A stretch of 64,000 nt of DNA from Rhizobium sp. R634 (GCF_002211305.1 NZ_LOKW01000001.1:62001-126000), one strand, 5' to 3'; counted from the stretch's first letter, positions 34,259 to 44,367 are shown. Made by a program: numbers and translations. Notes: a model not told the origin generated them from the sequence alone.

Positions 34259-34795
34259 TCAGACCTCGTCGCGCTGGGCGCGCAGATTGGTGACGACGCG
34301 CCGGTTCTGCACCTTGCAGGAGCGTTCCGTGCAGTCGCGCACTTCGCGGTCGTTGCCGTAGCCCTTCGCCCACATCCGCCTTGCGTCCACGCCCTTCGAG
34401 ACGAGATAGGCCATCGCCGCATCGGCGCGCTGCTGCGACAGGGTTTTCATCTTGGTCTCGGAGCCGGAATCGTCGGCAAAGCCCTGCAGCTTGATCAGCC
34501 AGTTCGGGTTCCGGGCGAGCCAGGCGGCCTGGCTGTCCAGCGTCGCCATGGCGACGGAATCGAGTCTCGCGGAATCCTGCGCGAAATAGATCCGCCGGCC
34601 GACATTGAGGATGAAGTCCTCTTCGCTGCCGGCAGAGACACTCTCGAAGCCGGGAGCGGGATCGTTGGTCTGGCCGGTCATCGGCGCGGCGGGCGGTTCT
34701 TCCACCGAAGCGATATCGGTGGTGGAGCAGGCGGCAAGCGCCAGGAACATGGCCGCGGTGAAAAGGCGGCGCGCAAATCCGGTCGAAACAAACAT
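34259..34795 (-). CDS. OmpA-family lipoprotein
   Basis: A 178-residue lipoprotein: signal peptide with lipobox LAAC (lipidated Cys23), a linker, then an OmpA-like peptidoglycan-binding domain from about residue 68 (RIYFAQDSARLDSVAMATLD, KLQGFADDSGSETKM, LSQQRADAAMAYLVSKGVD, NRRVV). Two cysteines (DCTERSC) near the end may pair. Expected to anchor the outer membrane to the wall. It lies 13 bases after the L,D-transpeptidase gene, so both act on peptidoglycan and are probably co-expressed. Confidence 0.9.
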   Translation of the reverse strand: MFVSTGFARRLFTAAMFLALAACSTTDIASVEEPPAAPMTGQTNDPAPGFESVSAGSEEDFILNVGRRIYFAQDSARLDSVAMATLDSQAAWLARNPNWLIKLQGFADDSGSETKMKTLSQQRADAAMAYLVSKGVDARRMWAKGYGNDREVRDCTERSCKVQNRRVVTNLRAQRDEV

Positions 34796-34808
34796 CGGGA
34801 CGTCTTCC

Positions 34809-35483
34809 TTATTCGACCGCGGTGACTTCGGTGGCCTGAGGGGCCTGAGGGGCCTGATCGGCGATATGCGGCAGGACCTGCACGGCGGTGCCGATCGGGC
34901 AGCGCTGGTAGAGATCGATGGCATCCTCGTTGAACATGCGGATGCAGCCGCTGGAGGCATCCTTGCCGATGCTCCAGGGCTCCAGCGTGCCGTGGAAACG
35001 ATAGCCGGTGTCGACGCCGTCGCGATGCAGATACATGGCGCGGGGGCCGAGCGGATTCTTCGGCGAGCCGCCTGCCACGAATTCCGGCAGTTCGGGATGG
35101 CGCTTGCGCATCTCAGGCGGCGGCGTCCAGCGCGGCCAGAGCGATTTGCTGTCGATCGTGGCGCGGCCGAACCACTTGAAGCCCTCGCGGCCGACGCCGA
35201 CGCCGTAGCGGATGGCCGTCTTGTTCTCCATGATCAGGTAGAGGAAGTGATGCCTTGTATCGACGACGACGGTGCCGATCGGCTCGCTGCTGAAATATTT
35301 GACGACCTGGCGGTGCCACCGCTTGTCGATCTTGGCGAAGTTCGTCGCTCGGAACGTTACCCCGTTATCGACGGCAGTGCCGGCAAAAAAGGAAGAGGCC
35401 TGGGCGAAAGCCGGCCTCCCGACCGCGCCGGCGCCAAGTAACGCCAAACCGCCAAGCAAAAATTCCCTGCGAGTCCCCACCAT
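34809..35483 (-). CDS. L,D-transpeptidase (YkuD/ErfK family)
   Basis: A 224-residue exported YkuD-domain enzyme. The N-terminus has a twin-arginine-like signal (TRREFLLGG, cleavage near residue 27). The catalytic site is HGTLEPWSIGKDASSGCIRM, with His164, Ser178 and Cys180. It forms 3-3 peptidoglycan cross-links or attaches proteins to the wall. The C-terminus has a short repeated QAPQAPQA tail made by a 9-base repeat. Upstream of the OmpA lipoprotein gene in the same unit. Confidence 0.93.
   Translation of the reverse strand: MVGTRREFLLGGLALLGAGAVGRPAFAQASSFFAGTAVDNGVTFRATNFAKIDKRWHRQVVKYFSSEPIGTVVVDTRHHFLYLIMENKTAIRYGVGVGREGFKWFGRATIDSKSLWPRWTPPPEMRKRHPELPEFVAGGSPKNPLGPRAMYLHRDGVDTGYRFHGTLEPWSIGKDASSGCIRMFNEDAIDLYQRCPIGTAVQVLPHIADQAPQAPQATEVTAVE
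34833..34859. repeat. 9-bp tandem repeat (three units) in the L,D-transpeptidase tail
   Basis: GGCCTGAGG occurs twice and GGCCTGATC once in tandem, encoding the QAPQAPQA tail on the minus strand. In frame, so copy changes would only lengthen or shorten the tail. Confidence 0.7.
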
Positions 35484-35637
35484 CGGCTATATCCCCCTAA
35501 AGCCCAAGCAGCGAGGTGGCAGTAAAGCAGATTTTTCATTTGCGACAACAAAAAATGCCGCCGCGCCTTTTCTTTCTGCAACTGGCCGCAACAGGCCGAG
35601 AGTGCCGAAGACACTTCCCGGCCCCTGCTCCTAAGCC

Positions 35638-37089
35638 TCAGGCGATGCCGCCGAGGCAGACATATTTGATTTCGGTGAATTCCTCGATGCCGTATTTCGA
35701 GCCCTCGCGGCCGAGACCGGAAAGCTTGACGCCGCCGAAGGGGGCTTCGGCCGTCGAGATCAGCCCGGTGTTGACGCCGACCATGCCGTATTCCAGCGCC
35801 TCGGCCACCCGGAACACCCGGGAAAGATCCTTGGCGTAGAAATAGGAGGCAAGCCCGAACTCGGTGTCGTTGGCCTGGGCGATCACATCGGCCTCGTCCT
35901 TGAAGCGGAAGAGCGGTGCCACCGGCCCGAAGGTTTCTTCCTTGGCGACCGCCATGGCCGGGGTGACGTCGGCGAGCACGGTGGCCTCATAGAAGCGGCC
36001 GCCGAGCCGGTGGCGACGGCCGCCGGCAACGACCCGGCCGCCCTTCGACAGCGCATCGGCGACATGTTCCTCGACCTTGGCAAGGGCAGACGCGTCGATC
36101 AGCGGGCCGAGATTGATGCCTTCGTCGAAACCGTTGCCGGTCTTCAATGCCCCGACCGCCTTGGAGAGCTTCTCGGCAAAAGCGTCATAGACGCCCTCCT
36201 GCACATAGAGCCGGTTGGCGCAGACGCAGGTCTGGCCATTGTTGCGGAACTTGGCGATCAGCGCGCCTTCGACGGCCGCATCGAGATCGGCATCGTCGAA
36301 GACGATGAAGGGAGCATTGCCGCCGAGCTCCAGCCCGAGCTTCTTGATGGTCGGGGCGCTCTGCCGGTAGAGCTCGGCGCCGACCTCGGTCGAGCCGGTG
36401 AAGGTCAGCTTGCGCACGATCGGGCTTGCGGTCATCTCGCCGCCGATGGCGCGCGCCGAACCGGTGAGCACGCTGAACAGGCCCTTGGGCAAGCCGGCGC
36501 GTTCGGCGAGGATGGCGATGGCGATCGCCGAAAACGGCGTCTGCGAGGCCGGCTTCAGCACCATGGCGCAGCCGGCGGCAAAGGCAGGGCCTGCCTTGCG
36601 GGTGATCATCGCATTCGGGAAGTTCCACGGAGTGATCGCCGCGACGACGCCGATCGGCTGTTTCATGACAAGGATGCGCTTGTCCTTCTGATGGCCGGGC
36701 ACGATGTCGCCATAGAGGCGCCGGGCCTCCTCGGCAAACCATTCGATGAAGCTTGCGCCATAGGCGATCTCGCCCTTGGCCTCGGCGAGCGGCTTGCCCT
36801 GTTCCGCCGTCAGGATGCGGCCGAGATCGTCCTGATTGTCCATCATCAGTTCGAACCAGCGCCGCAGGATCACCGCGCGCTCCTTGGCGGTGCGCGCCGC
36901 CCATTCCTTCTGCGCTACCTCGGCTGCGGCAATCGCCGCCTTCGTCTCGGCAGCCCCGAGATTGGGAACGCGGCCGAGGATCTCGCCGGTCGCGGGATTG
37001 TCGACGGCAATGCCGTCTTCCCCGGCCTCGATCCACGCACCGCCGACCAAGGCCGCCTGCCGGAACAATGTTGCGTCCTTCAATTGCAT
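35638..37089 (-). CDS. gabD: succinate-semialdehyde dehydrogenase (GabD)
   Basis: A 483-residue aldehyde dehydrogenase of the GabD class, the usual length. Catalytic Glu255 (LELGGNAPF) and Cys288 (NNGQTCVCANR) are present, with a second Cys at 290 as in GabD. TPWNFPNAMITRK and GLISTAEAPFGGVKLSG further support SSADH (NADP-preferring). It completes conversion of 4-aminobutyrate to succinate, but no gabT is adjacent, so it could also serve a glutarate-semialdehyde step. The ATG at 37089 follows AGGAG. Confidence 0.9.
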   Translation of the reverse strand: MQLKDATLFRQAALVGGAWIEAGEDGIAVDNPATGEILGRVPNLGAAETKAAIAAAEVAQKEWAARTAKERAVILRRWFELMMDNQDDLGRILTAEQGKPLAEAKGEIAYGASFIEWFAEEARRLYGDIVPGHQKDKRILVMKQPIGVVAAITPWNFPNAMITRKAGPAFAAGCAMVLKPASQTPFSAIAIAILAERAGLPKGLFSVLTGSARAIGGEMTASPIVRKLTFTGSTEVGAELYRQSAPTIKKLGLELGGNAPFIVFDDADLDAAVEGALIAKFRNNGQTCVCANRLYVQEGVYDAFAEKLSKAVGALKTGNGFDEGINLGPLIDASALAKVEEHVADALSKGGRVVAGGRRHRLGGRFYEATVLADVTPAMAVAKEETFGPVAPLFRFKDEADVIAQANDTEFGLASYFYAKDLSRVFRVAEALEYGMVGVNTGLISTAEAPFGGVKLSGLGREGSKYGIEEFTEIKYVCLGGIA

Positions 37090-37364
37090 GACTGTCTCCT
37101 CTTTGAATATCTTTTTCGAGTCGCGGCGATGCTCCAACTCTTTTCGCATTTGCGCAATTCCGGAGTGGGAAATCTCTGAGCGGTTTTTCGGGAATTGCTC
37201 CGGCCGATGCCGAAGCCCGAGCACCAACCATTCATGAGCTGGTTCAATAACTGCATGCAAGATTTCTCATCTACTCATCCGCGCCAACCGGCCTACCTCT
37301 AGAGCTGCCACCAATTCCGCCCACCCGCCTGTACGGGCGCCTCCCAAGATGAAGTGGAGCTGAT

Positions 37365-37997
37365 ATGCATAGCGATCAACTTGAAATCTCCCGCCGGGAC
37401 TTACTTATCTCGTCGGCTGCGGCAGTCGCGGTCACCGGGGCCGCGACGGTCGCGGCGGCTCAACCCTCTGGGAGCGACATGGCTCTGACCTCCAAACTAT
37501 CCCTCACCGTCAACGGCAAGCGCCACGACATCGAAATCGACAACCGAACCACGCTGCTCGACGCATTGCGCGAACATCTTCACCTCACGGGCACGAAGAA
37601 GGGCTGCGACCACGGCCAATGCGGTGCATGCACCGTCATGGTGGACGGGCGCAGGATCAATTCCTGTCTGACGCTCGCCGTCATGCATGGCGGCGATCAG
37701 GTGACGACCATCGAAGGGCTGGGGCAGCCTGGCGACCTTCACCCGATGCAGGCGGCTTTCGTCAAACATGACGGTTTCCAGTGCGGCTATTGCACGCCGG
37801 GGCAGATCTGTTCCTCCGTGGCGGTGCTCGAGGAGATCAAGGCGAATATCCCGAGCCACGTCACCGGCGATCTCACCGCGCAGGCGCAGGTCACGCCTGC
37901 GGAGATCCGCGAACGCATGAGCGGCAATATCTGTCGCTGCGGCGCCTATTCGAACATCCTCGACGCCATCGTCGAAGTCGCGGGGACAAAAGCATGA
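37365..37997 (+). CDS. paoA: aldehyde oxidoreductase 2Fe-2S subunit (PaoA)
   Basis: A 210-residue xanthine-oxidase-family iron-sulfur subunit with a twin-arginine signal ([15 protein letters not shown]), so the complex is periplasmic. The plant-type cluster motif is [16 protein letters not shown]...SC (about residues 84-102), and the second cluster motif [10 protein letters not shown] with [10 protein letters not shown] follows. GGAG precedes the ATG. It is the first gene of paoABC and overlaps paoB by ATGA. Only this subunit needs the Tat signal because the trimer is exported folded. Confidence 0.94.
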   Translation: MHSDQLEISRRDLLISSAAAVAVTGAATVAAAQPSGSDMALTSKLSLTVNGKRHDIEIDNRTTLLDALREHLHLTGTKKGCDHGQCGACTVMVDGRRINSCLTLAVMHGGDQVTTIEGLGQPGDLHPMQAAFVKHDGFQCGYCTPGQICSSVAVLEEIKANIPSHVTGDLTAQAQVTPAEIRERMSGNICRCGAYSNILDAIVEVAGTKA

Positions 37998-38944
37998 GAG
38001 CCTTCACCTATGAGCGTGCGGCAACGATTGAGGCCGCCGCCAAATCCGCCGCCGCCAATCCGAACGCCAAGTTCATCGCCGGCGGCACCAATCTTCTCGA
38101 CCTGATGAAACTGGAGATCGAGACGCCGACGCATCTGATCGACGTCAACGGCCTCGGCGTCGACAAGATCGAAGCGACGCCGGAAGGAGGACTGCGCATC
38201 GGCGCGCTGGTGCGAAACACCGATCTTGCCGCCCATGAAACCGTGCGGCGCGACTATGGGCTTCTGTCCCGCGCGCTCGTCGCCGGCGCTTCCGGCCAGC
38301 TGCGCAACAGGGCGACCACGGCAGGCAACCTCCTGCAGCGGACGCGCTGTCCCTATTTCTATGACACCAACCAGCCGTGCAACAAGCGCCAGCCGGGCAG
38401 CGGCTGTTCGGCGATCGGCGGCTTCAGCCGCCAGCATGCCGTCGTCGGGACGAGCGAGGCCTGCATCGCCACCCATCCGAGCGACATGGCGATCGCCATG
38501 CGGGCGCTCGACGCCGTAGTCGAGACCGTCAGGCCAGACGGCAGCCGCCGATCCATACCGATCGCCGAATTTCATCGCCTGCCGGGCGACACGCCCGATA
38601 TCGAGACGGTGCTCGAACGCGGCGAGTTCGTCGTCGCGGTGCTCCTGCCTGCGCCGGTCGGCGGCCGGCAGATCTACCGGAAGGTTCGCGACCGCGCGTC
38701 CTATGCTTTCGCGCTGGTTTCCGTCGGTGCGGTCATCCAGCCTGACGGCACCGGACGCGTGGCCGTCGGCGGCATCGCCCACAAGCCCTGGCGGGTCGAG
38801 GCGGCGGATGCCGCGCTTCCGAAGGGAGCAAGGGCGGCGGCCGCGGCACTTCTCGCCGACGCCCGCCCGACCGAACAGAACCGATTCAAGGTCGATCTTG
38901 TCGAGCGCACGCTCGGCGCGGTCATCGCCGAAGCCAAGGGATGA
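37994..38944 (+). CDS. paoB: aldehyde oxidoreductase FAD subunit (PaoB)
   Basis: A 316-residue FAD-binding subunit (CO-dehydrogenase flavoprotein family). [13 protein letters not shown] is the FAD pyrophosphate loop (about residues 27-39), and the cysteine-rich insert [15 protein letters not shown]...GSGCSAIGG...[10 protein letters not shown] (residues 117-165) matches the extra 4Fe-4S site known in E. coli PaoB. Cytosolic folding partner of PaoA and PaoC. It lies between them in an operon with ATGA coupling to paoA. Confidence 0.94.
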   Translation: MRAFTYERAATIEAAAKSAAANPNAKFIAGGTNLLDLMKLEIETPTHLIDVNGLGVDKIEATPEGGLRIGALVRNTDLAAHETVRRDYGLLSRALVAGASGQLRNRATTAGNLLQRTRCPYFYDTNQPCNKRQPGSGCSAIGGFSRQHAVVGTSEACIATHPSDMAIAMRALDAVVETVRPDGSRRSIPIAEFHRLPGDTPDIETVLERGEFVVAVLLPAPVGGRQIYRKVRDRASYAFALVSVGAVIQPDGTGRVAVGGIAHKPWRVEAADAALPKGARAAAAALLADARPTEQNRFKVDLVERTLGAVIAEAKG

Positions 38945-38950
38945 GATGAC

Positions 38951-41146
38951 ATGCAGTTCGATACGCCAGCAACGACCAATCCGATCGACCGCCTCAAGGT
39001 CGTCGGCCAGCCGGTCCACCGCATCGACGGCCAGCTGAAGACCACCGGCCAGGCCAAATATGCCTATGAATGGCATGATCAGAACATGCCCTACGCCTAC
39101 GGATATCCGATCGGTTCCGGCATCGCCAAGGGCCGCGTCAAAGCGATCGACGTCTCCGCCGCGAAGAAGGCGCCCGGTGTGCTCGCGGTGGTGACGGCAC
39201 CAGACGTCGGCGAGCGCAAGAAGGGCAGGTTCAACACCGCCAAGCTCTTCGGCGGCGAGGGGATCCAGCACTATCACCAGGCGATCGCCGTCGTCGTCGC
39301 CGAGACCTTCGAGCAGGCGCGCGCCGCGGCGGCGCTGGTCAAGGTCGATTACGCCGAGGAGAAGGGCGTCTTCGATCTCAGGGCGGCGATGGCCTCCGCG
39401 GTGAAGCCGGAAAGCGGCGATCCCGATACATCAGCCGGCGATTTCGAGGCTGCCTTCAAGGCCGCACCCGTCACCATCGACCAGTCGTATACGACGCCGG
39501 ACCAGTCGCATGCGATGATGGAGCCGCATGCTTCGATCGCCGCCTGGAACGGGGATGAGCTGACGGTGTGGACGTCGAGCCAGATGATCGACTGGTGGCG
39601 CTCGGATCTGGCGGCGATGCTCGACATCGACAAGGAAAAGATCCATCTGATGTCGCCCTTCATCGGCGGCGGCTTCGGCTCGAAGCTGTTTCTCAGGGCC
39701 GACGCGGTGCTCGCGGCCTTCGGCGCCAAGGCGGCCGGGCGGCCGGTCAAGGTGGCGCTGCCGCGGCCCTTCGTCATGAACAACACGACGCACCGGCCGG
39801 CGACGATCCAGCGCATCCGCATTGGCGCCGAGCGCGACGGCAAGATTACGGCGATCGCTCATGAGAGCTGGTCGGGCGACCAGGCCGGAGGCCAGCCGGA
39901 GACGGCCGTCAACCAGACCAGGCTGCTTTATGCCGGCGCCAACCGCATGACGGCGATGCGGCTGGCGACGCTCGATCTTCCCGAGGGCAACGCGATGCGG
40001 GCTCCGGGCGAGGCGCCCGGCATGATGGTGCTGGAGATCGCCATGGACGAGATGGCCGAGAAGCTCGGCCTCGATCCCGTCGAATTCAGGATCGTCAACG
40101 ATACGCAGGTCGATCCGGAAAAGCCGGAGCGGCCCTTCTCGCATCGCAATTTCGTCGGCTGCCTGAAACTCGGCGCCGAGCGCTTCGGCTGGAGCGGCCG
40201 CGGCAAACCCGGTTCGCACCGCGAAGGCAACTGGCTGATCGGTACGGGCGTTGCGGCGGCCTTCCGCAACAATCTGCTGCTTCCCTCGGGCGCGCGCGTC
40301 CGCCTCGACCGGGAAGGCGTCGTCACCGTCGAAACCGATATGACCGATATCGGCACGGGCAGTTACACCATCATCGCCCAGACCGCGGCCGAGATGATGG
40401 GCGTCGGTATCGACAAGGTCGCCGTTCAGCTCGGCGATTCCCGCTTTCCGGTGTCCGCGGGCTCCGGCGGCCAGTTCGGCGCCAACTGTTCGACGGCGGG
40501 CGTCTATGCCGCCTGCGTCAAGCTGCGCGAGGCGGTCGCCCAGAAGCTCGGCCTCAATTCCGAGGACATTGTCTTCGAAAATGGTGAGGTCCGGTCGGGC
40601 AACCGGTCGGTGCCGCTCGCCGAGGCCGCCGGCTCCGAGGGGCTGGTCGGCGAGGACACGATCCAATGGGGCAATCTGGCGGAGACGCACCAGCAATCGA
40701 CCTTCGGCGCGCATTTCGTCGAGGTCGGCGTCGATGTCGCCACCGGCGAGACCCGCATCCGCAGGATGCTTGCCGTCTGCGCGGCGGGCCGGATCCTCAA
40801 CCCGATCACGGCGCGGAGCCAGGTGATCGGCGCCATGACCATGGGGGCCGGCGGCGCGCTGTCGGAGGAACTTGCGGTCGATACCCGCCACGGCTTCTTC
40901 GTCAATCACGATCTTGCCGGCTACGAGGTTCCCGTGCATGCCGACATCCCGCATCAGGAGGTGATCTTCCTCGACGAGACGGATCCGATGTCTTCGCCGA
41001 TGAAGGCGAAGGGCGTCGGCGAGCTCGGGCTCTGCGGCGTCGCCGCCGCAATCGCCAACGCCATCTACAACGCGACCGGCGTGCGGGTCCGCCATTATCC
41101 GATCACGCTCGACAAGCTGATCGGCGGTCTGCCCGATGTCGCCTAG
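38951..41146 (+). CDS. paoC: aldehyde oxidoreductase molybdenum subunit (PaoC)
   Basis: A 731-residue molybdopterin-binding subunit of the xanthine oxidase family. Typical elements: DRLKVVGQPVHRIDG at the start, FIGGGFGSKL for pterin binding, MRAPGEAPGMM, GSGGQFGANCST, and KGVGELGLCG near the C-terminus with the catalytic Glu. The family uses the cytosine dinucleotide cofactor, consistent with the mocA gene two steps downstream. Expected reaction: oxidation of aromatic and other aldehydes to acids in the periplasm. Confidence 0.95.
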   Translation: MQFDTPATTNPIDRLKVVGQPVHRIDGQLKTTGQAKYAYEWHDQNMPYAYGYPIGSGIAKGRVKAIDVSAAKKAPGVLAVVTAPDVGERKKGRFNTAKLFGGEGIQHYHQAIAVVVAETFEQARAAAALVKVDYAEEKGVFDLRAAMASAVKPESGDPDTSAGDFEAAFKAAPVTIDQSYTTPDQSHAMMEPHASIAAWNGDELTVWTSSQMIDWWRSDLAAMLDIDKEKIHLMSPFIGGGFGSKLFLRADAVLAAFGAKAAGRPVKVALPRPFVMNNTTHRPATIQRIRIGAERDGKITAIAHESWSGDQAGGQPETAVNQTRLLYAGANRMTAMRLATLDLPEGNAMRAPGEAPGMMVLEIAMDEMAEKLGLDPVEFRIVNDTQVDPEKPERPFSHRNFVGCLKLGAERFGWSGRGKPGSHREGNWLIGTGVAAAFRNNLLLPSGARVRLDREGVVTVETDMTDIGTGSYTIIAQTAAEMMGVGIDKVAVQLGDSRFPVSAGSGGQFGANCSTAGVYAACVKLREAVAQKLGLNSEDIVFENGEVRSGNRSVPLAEAAGSEGLVGEDTIQWGNLAETHQQSTFGAHFVEVGVDVATGETRIRRMLAVCAAGRILNPITARSQVIGAMTMGAGGALSEELAVDTRHGFFVNHDLAGYEVPVHADIPHQEVIFLDETDPMSSPMKAKGVGELGLCGVAAAIANAIYNATGVRVRHYPITLDKLIGGLPDVA

Positions 41147-42077
41147 CGTAACCGGCGTCTCGATGCGGACCGCCATCCCGGCGCCTGTCAGGGCGCTTTC
41201 GACCGACGACCCGGCCGAGATCCTCGGCTTCGCCGCCGCTTGCCTCAGAGAGGGCGGCGAGGTGGCGCTCGCGACCCTGGTCGAGATCAGGGGCGGGGCG
41301 GCGCGCGCGCTCGGGTCGCATGTGGCGGTGGCGGCGGACGGCCGCTACTGCGGCTATGTCTCCGGCGGCTGCGTCGAGGCGGCCGTCGCCGCCGAAGCGC
41401 TTCTTGCGATGTCGGAGGGCCGCGACCGGTCGGTGATATTCGGCGAAGGCTCGCCCTTCTTCGATATCGTCCTTCCCTGCGGCGGCGGCATCACCGTCGC
41501 CATTCATCTGCTGCGGGAGGCGGGCGCGATCGAGCGCGTTCTCGATCTCATCGACAAACGCCAGCCGGCGGGCCTGCGTTATAATCAGGAACAGCAGTCG
41601 CTCGAGGTTACCGGGCCGCCGCAGCGGGCGCATTGGCAGGCCGGGGATTTCCTGACGATCTACCGCCCGCGCACCCGCGTCGTCATCTCGGGTCAGACGG
41701 TGGAGGCAAGCGCGGTTGCCCGTCTCGCCGCCGCTTCGGATTTCGATGTGCTCCTGCGCGAGCCGGGCGAGGCCGGGCGGCAGGTCGGGGAGATCGATGC
41801 CCATACGGCGATCGTCCTGATGCATCACGATCTCGACCAGGAAGCGCCGGCGCTCGAAGTGGCGCTCGGATCGGAAGCCTTTTATGTCGGGGCGCTCGGA
41901 AGCACCAGAACGCACCGCAGACGCATCGAGCGCCTGCGGAAGCGCGGCTTCGGCAGCGGCGATCTCGACCGCATCAGGGCGCCGATCGGGATATTCGGCC
42001 CGACGCGGGATTCCACGTCGCTGGCGCTGTCGATCCTCGCCGATGTCGCGGCCTGCCGGCTGGCAGCCTATGGCTGA
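41136..42077 (+). CDS. paoD: XdhC/PaoD-family molybdoenzyme maturation factor
   Basis: A 313-residue XdhC-CoxI family protein: an N-terminal domain with YVSGGCVEAAVAAEAL and LPCGGGITVAIHLL, and a C-terminal Rossmann XdhC_C domain (TRVVISGQTVEASAVARLA; GSTRTHRRRIERL). It inserts the sulfurated cofactor into PaoC. Its start overlaps the paoC stop by 11 bases (an ATG at 41163 is possible), and its end overlaps mocA by 8, so expression is tightly linked. Confidence 0.92.
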   Translation: MSPSVTGVSMRTAIPAPVRALSTDDPAEILGFAAACLREGGEVALATLVEIRGGAARALGSHVAVAADGRYCGYVSGGCVEAAVAAEALLAMSEGRDRSVIFGEGSPFFDIVLPCGGGITVAIHLLREAGAIERVLDLIDKRQPAGLRYNQEQQSLEVTGPPQRAHWQAGDFLTIYRPRTRVVISGQTVEASAVARLAAASDFDVLLREPGEAGRQVGEIDAHTAIVLMHHDLDQEAPALEVALGSEAFYVGALGSTRTHRRRIERLRKRGFGSGDLDRIRAPIGIFGPTRDSTSLALSILADVAACRLAAYG

Positions 42078-42693
42078 TCCGCCAGAGCAGGTTCCGCCCG
42101 TCGCCATCGTCATTCTGGCGGCGGGACAATCGAGCCGGATGGGCGGCGCCCATAAGCTGCTTGCCGAATTCGACGGCATGCCGCTGATCCGCCGCTCGGC
42201 GATCGCCGCGACCAATTGCGAGAGCCATTCCATCATCGCCGTCACCGGCTACCGGCATGCCGAGATCGAGGCGGCAATCGCGGACCTACCCGTCAAGCCA
42301 GTGCACAACGCTGAATTTTCCTCCGGCATGGCGAACTCGCTTGCACTCGGCGTCGCGGCGGCCGAGGCCGGCCGGCCTGAAGGCATCATGATCATGCTTG
42401 CCGACATGCCTGCCTTGACCGTGTCCGATCTCGACGCCCTCATCGCCGCTTTCCGCAGTTGCGGCGGCCGATCCATCGTCCGCTCTGCCGCGGGGGGCAG
42501 GCCGGGCAATCCGGTCATTTTCCCGCGCGCGCTTTACGCGGCTTTGAAAAGCCTGACGGGGGACAAAGGCGCGCGCGAACTCATAAAGGGTTCCGGCTTT
42601 CCCGTCGTCGATATCGAGATCGGCGACGGCGCCCTCATCGATGTCGATACGCTGGATGCCATCGAAGCTGCGGGCGGAATTCTACGCCGCTGA
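42070..42693 (+). CDS. mocA: molybdenum cofactor cytidylyltransferase (MocA)
   Basis: A 207-residue nucleotidyltransferase of the MobA/MocA family. The NTP loop is ILAAGQSSRMGGAHKLL near the start, and MLADMPAL, RPGNPVIFPR and GDKGAREL are the MocA-type later motifs. It makes molybdopterin cytosine dinucleotide, the cofactor form used by PaoC. The start overlaps the XdhC gene. It ends 12 bases from the convergent antiporter gene. Confidence 0.93.
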   Translation: MADPPEQVPPVAIVILAAGQSSRMGGAHKLLAEFDGMPLIRRSAIAATNCESHSIIAVTGYRHAEIEAAIADLPVKPVHNAEFSSGMANSLALGVAAAEAGRPEGIMIMLADMPALTVSDLDALIAAFRSCGGRSIVRSAAGGRPGNPVIFPRALYAALKSLTGDKGARELIKGSGFPVVDIEIGDGALIDVDTLDAIEAAGGILRR

Positions 42694-42705
42694 AAAGAAG
42701 CGCCT

Positions 42706-44289
42706 TCACGATTTCGCGGAGATCGCGCTCAGCTCTTCGAGATCGAGATCCCGTTCCAGCTCATGCAGCGTCTCGTCGTCAATGTCTCCGGCGCGGTGCA
42801 GCCGGATGAGTTCGCGTCGGCCGGTGGCGACGGCTTCGAGAACCAGGTCGAAATGCGCCTGGAGCAGGGGCGTGTAGTGCTCCGTGCGGGCGGCATAATC
42901 GACGATCGACACCGCTCGGCGCTGATATCTCTCCAGCAATTGCGGATGGATGAGTTTGCCTTCGCCGTCATAGGCCCGGCTTTGCACGGTCGCAAACTGC
43001 GCCTGGGCCATGGCGGCCTCGGCCTGGCTCATGGTGAGGCGGGCTTTTTCCGATTCCGGTTCGGTCAGCCTCGCCCAGCCGATCACATATCCCAATGTGG
43101 TGCCTTGCAGGAGAACGGTTCCGAGGATGACGGCGAAGGAGGTGACCAGGATGAAATCGCGGCCGGGGAAGCCGGCGGGCACGCTGAGCGCCAGTGCCAG
43201 CGTGACCACGCCGCGCACGCCGGCCCAGCCGAGCACCGTGGAGCCGCGAAGGCCGAGCGGCGTGTAGCGGCGAAGCCCGAGCGCATTGCAGAGCCTGATC
43301 AAAAGATCGGACCCGAACACCCAGGCGAAGCGCGCGAGCGTCAGCGTGATCAGGATCGCCAGCATCGGCCAGCCCATGGTAGCGATCACCACGTCGAAAC
43401 CGCCGCCGCGTTCGACGACGCCTCTCAGCGAAAGGCCGATGAGGATGAAGACGGCGGCCTCCATCAGGAAAACCACGACCGTCCAGAAGGACGTGCCGCG
43501 CATGCGGGTGGCGGCGGAGAGAACGGTATGCTGGTGCCAGCTCGCGATCAGGCCCGTCGTCACCGTGGCGATGACGCCGGAGACGTGCACGAATTCGCCG
43601 AGCAGATAGGAAGTCCAGGAGAGCAGGACGGTGGCGGCGATGATGAGATACTCGTCGCCGAGCCGGCGCACGAGCAGAACCCAGGTCGTGCCGACAACGA
43701 TGCCGATCAGCGCGCCGCCGGCCGCCAGCACGAAGAAGCTGCCCGCCGCTTCGCCGATGCTGAAGGCGCCGGTCACGCCGGCGGCAATGGCGAAACGGAA
43801 GAGAACCAGGCCGCTCGCATCATTGAGCAGGCTTTCGCCTTCGAGCAGGATCTGCAGGCGCCGTGGCAGCCGCACCCGCTCCAGCACCGCGCGGGCGGAA
43901 ATGGCGTCAGGCGGCGAGACGATCGCCCCGAGCGCGGCGCAGGCGGCCCAGGGCAGCGAGGGAAAGAGCAGATGGGTCACCAGCGCGACGACGACGCAGG
44001 TGAAGAGGACCGCGCCGATGGCAAGCGAGCCGATGCCGATCATGTGGCGGCGCAGCCGCCGAAGCGCTATCGACCAGGCGCCGTCCAGCAGCAGCGGCGG
44101 CAGGAAGATCACCAGCACCAGCGCCGGATCGACCTCGATGGTGGGCAGCCCCGGCACGAAGGCAAGCAGCGCCCCGCCGGCAAGCAGTGCGACGGATGGC
44201 GGCAGGCCGAGCCTGTGCGCGGCGTAATGCAGCGCGATGATCGCGACGAACATGCCAATAACAAGCTCGAACAAATGTGTCGGGTCCAT
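42706..44289 (-). CDS. Na+/H+ antiporter, CPA1 family
   Basis: A 527-residue CPA1 monovalent cation/proton antiporter with 11-13 hydrophobic helices. The ion-binding segment SPPDAISARAVLERV (ND-type motif), LEGESLLNDASGLVLF and GWAGVRGVVTLALALS are family signatures. The last roughly 125 residues form a soluble helical regulatory tail. A cytosolic pH or Na+ homeostasis role at the inner membrane is expected. Single gene. Confidence 0.9.
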   Translation of the reverse strand: MDPTHLFELVIGMFVAIIALHYAAHRLGLPPSVALLAGGALLAFVPGLPTIEVDPALVLVIFLPPLLLDGAWSIALRRLRRHMIGIGSLAIGAVLFTCVVVALVTHLLFPSLPWAACAALGAIVSPPDAISARAVLERVRLPRRLQILLEGESLLNDASGLVLFRFAIAAGVTGAFSIGEAAGSFFVLAAGGALIGIVVGTTWVLLVRRLGDEYLIIAATVLLSWTSYLLGEFVHVSGVIATVTTGLIASWHQHTVLSAATRMRGTSFWTVVVFLMEAAVFILIGLSLRGVVERGGGFDVVIATMGWPMLAILITLTLARFAWVFGSDLLIRLCNALGLRRYTPLGLRGSTVLGWAGVRGVVTLALALSVPAGFPGRDFILVTSFAVILGTVLLQGTTLGYVIGWARLTEPESEKARLTMSQAEAAMAQAQFATVQSRAYDGEGKLIHPQLLERYQRRAVSIVDYAARTEHYTPLLQAHFDLVLEAVATGRRELIRLHRAGDIDDETLHELERDLDLEELSAISAKS

Positions 44290-44367
44290 GCGCCTCAGCC
44301 TCGAAATGGTTTTGACTATGGTCTTATTACAAAGCGCCTCTTGCCGAAACGCAAACGGGTGAAAGCT

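Noticed and set aside
37310..37345. GCCTGTACGGGC near-palindrome before paoA as a regulator site
   Set aside because: Symmetry is imperfect and no divergent regulator gene is adjacent.
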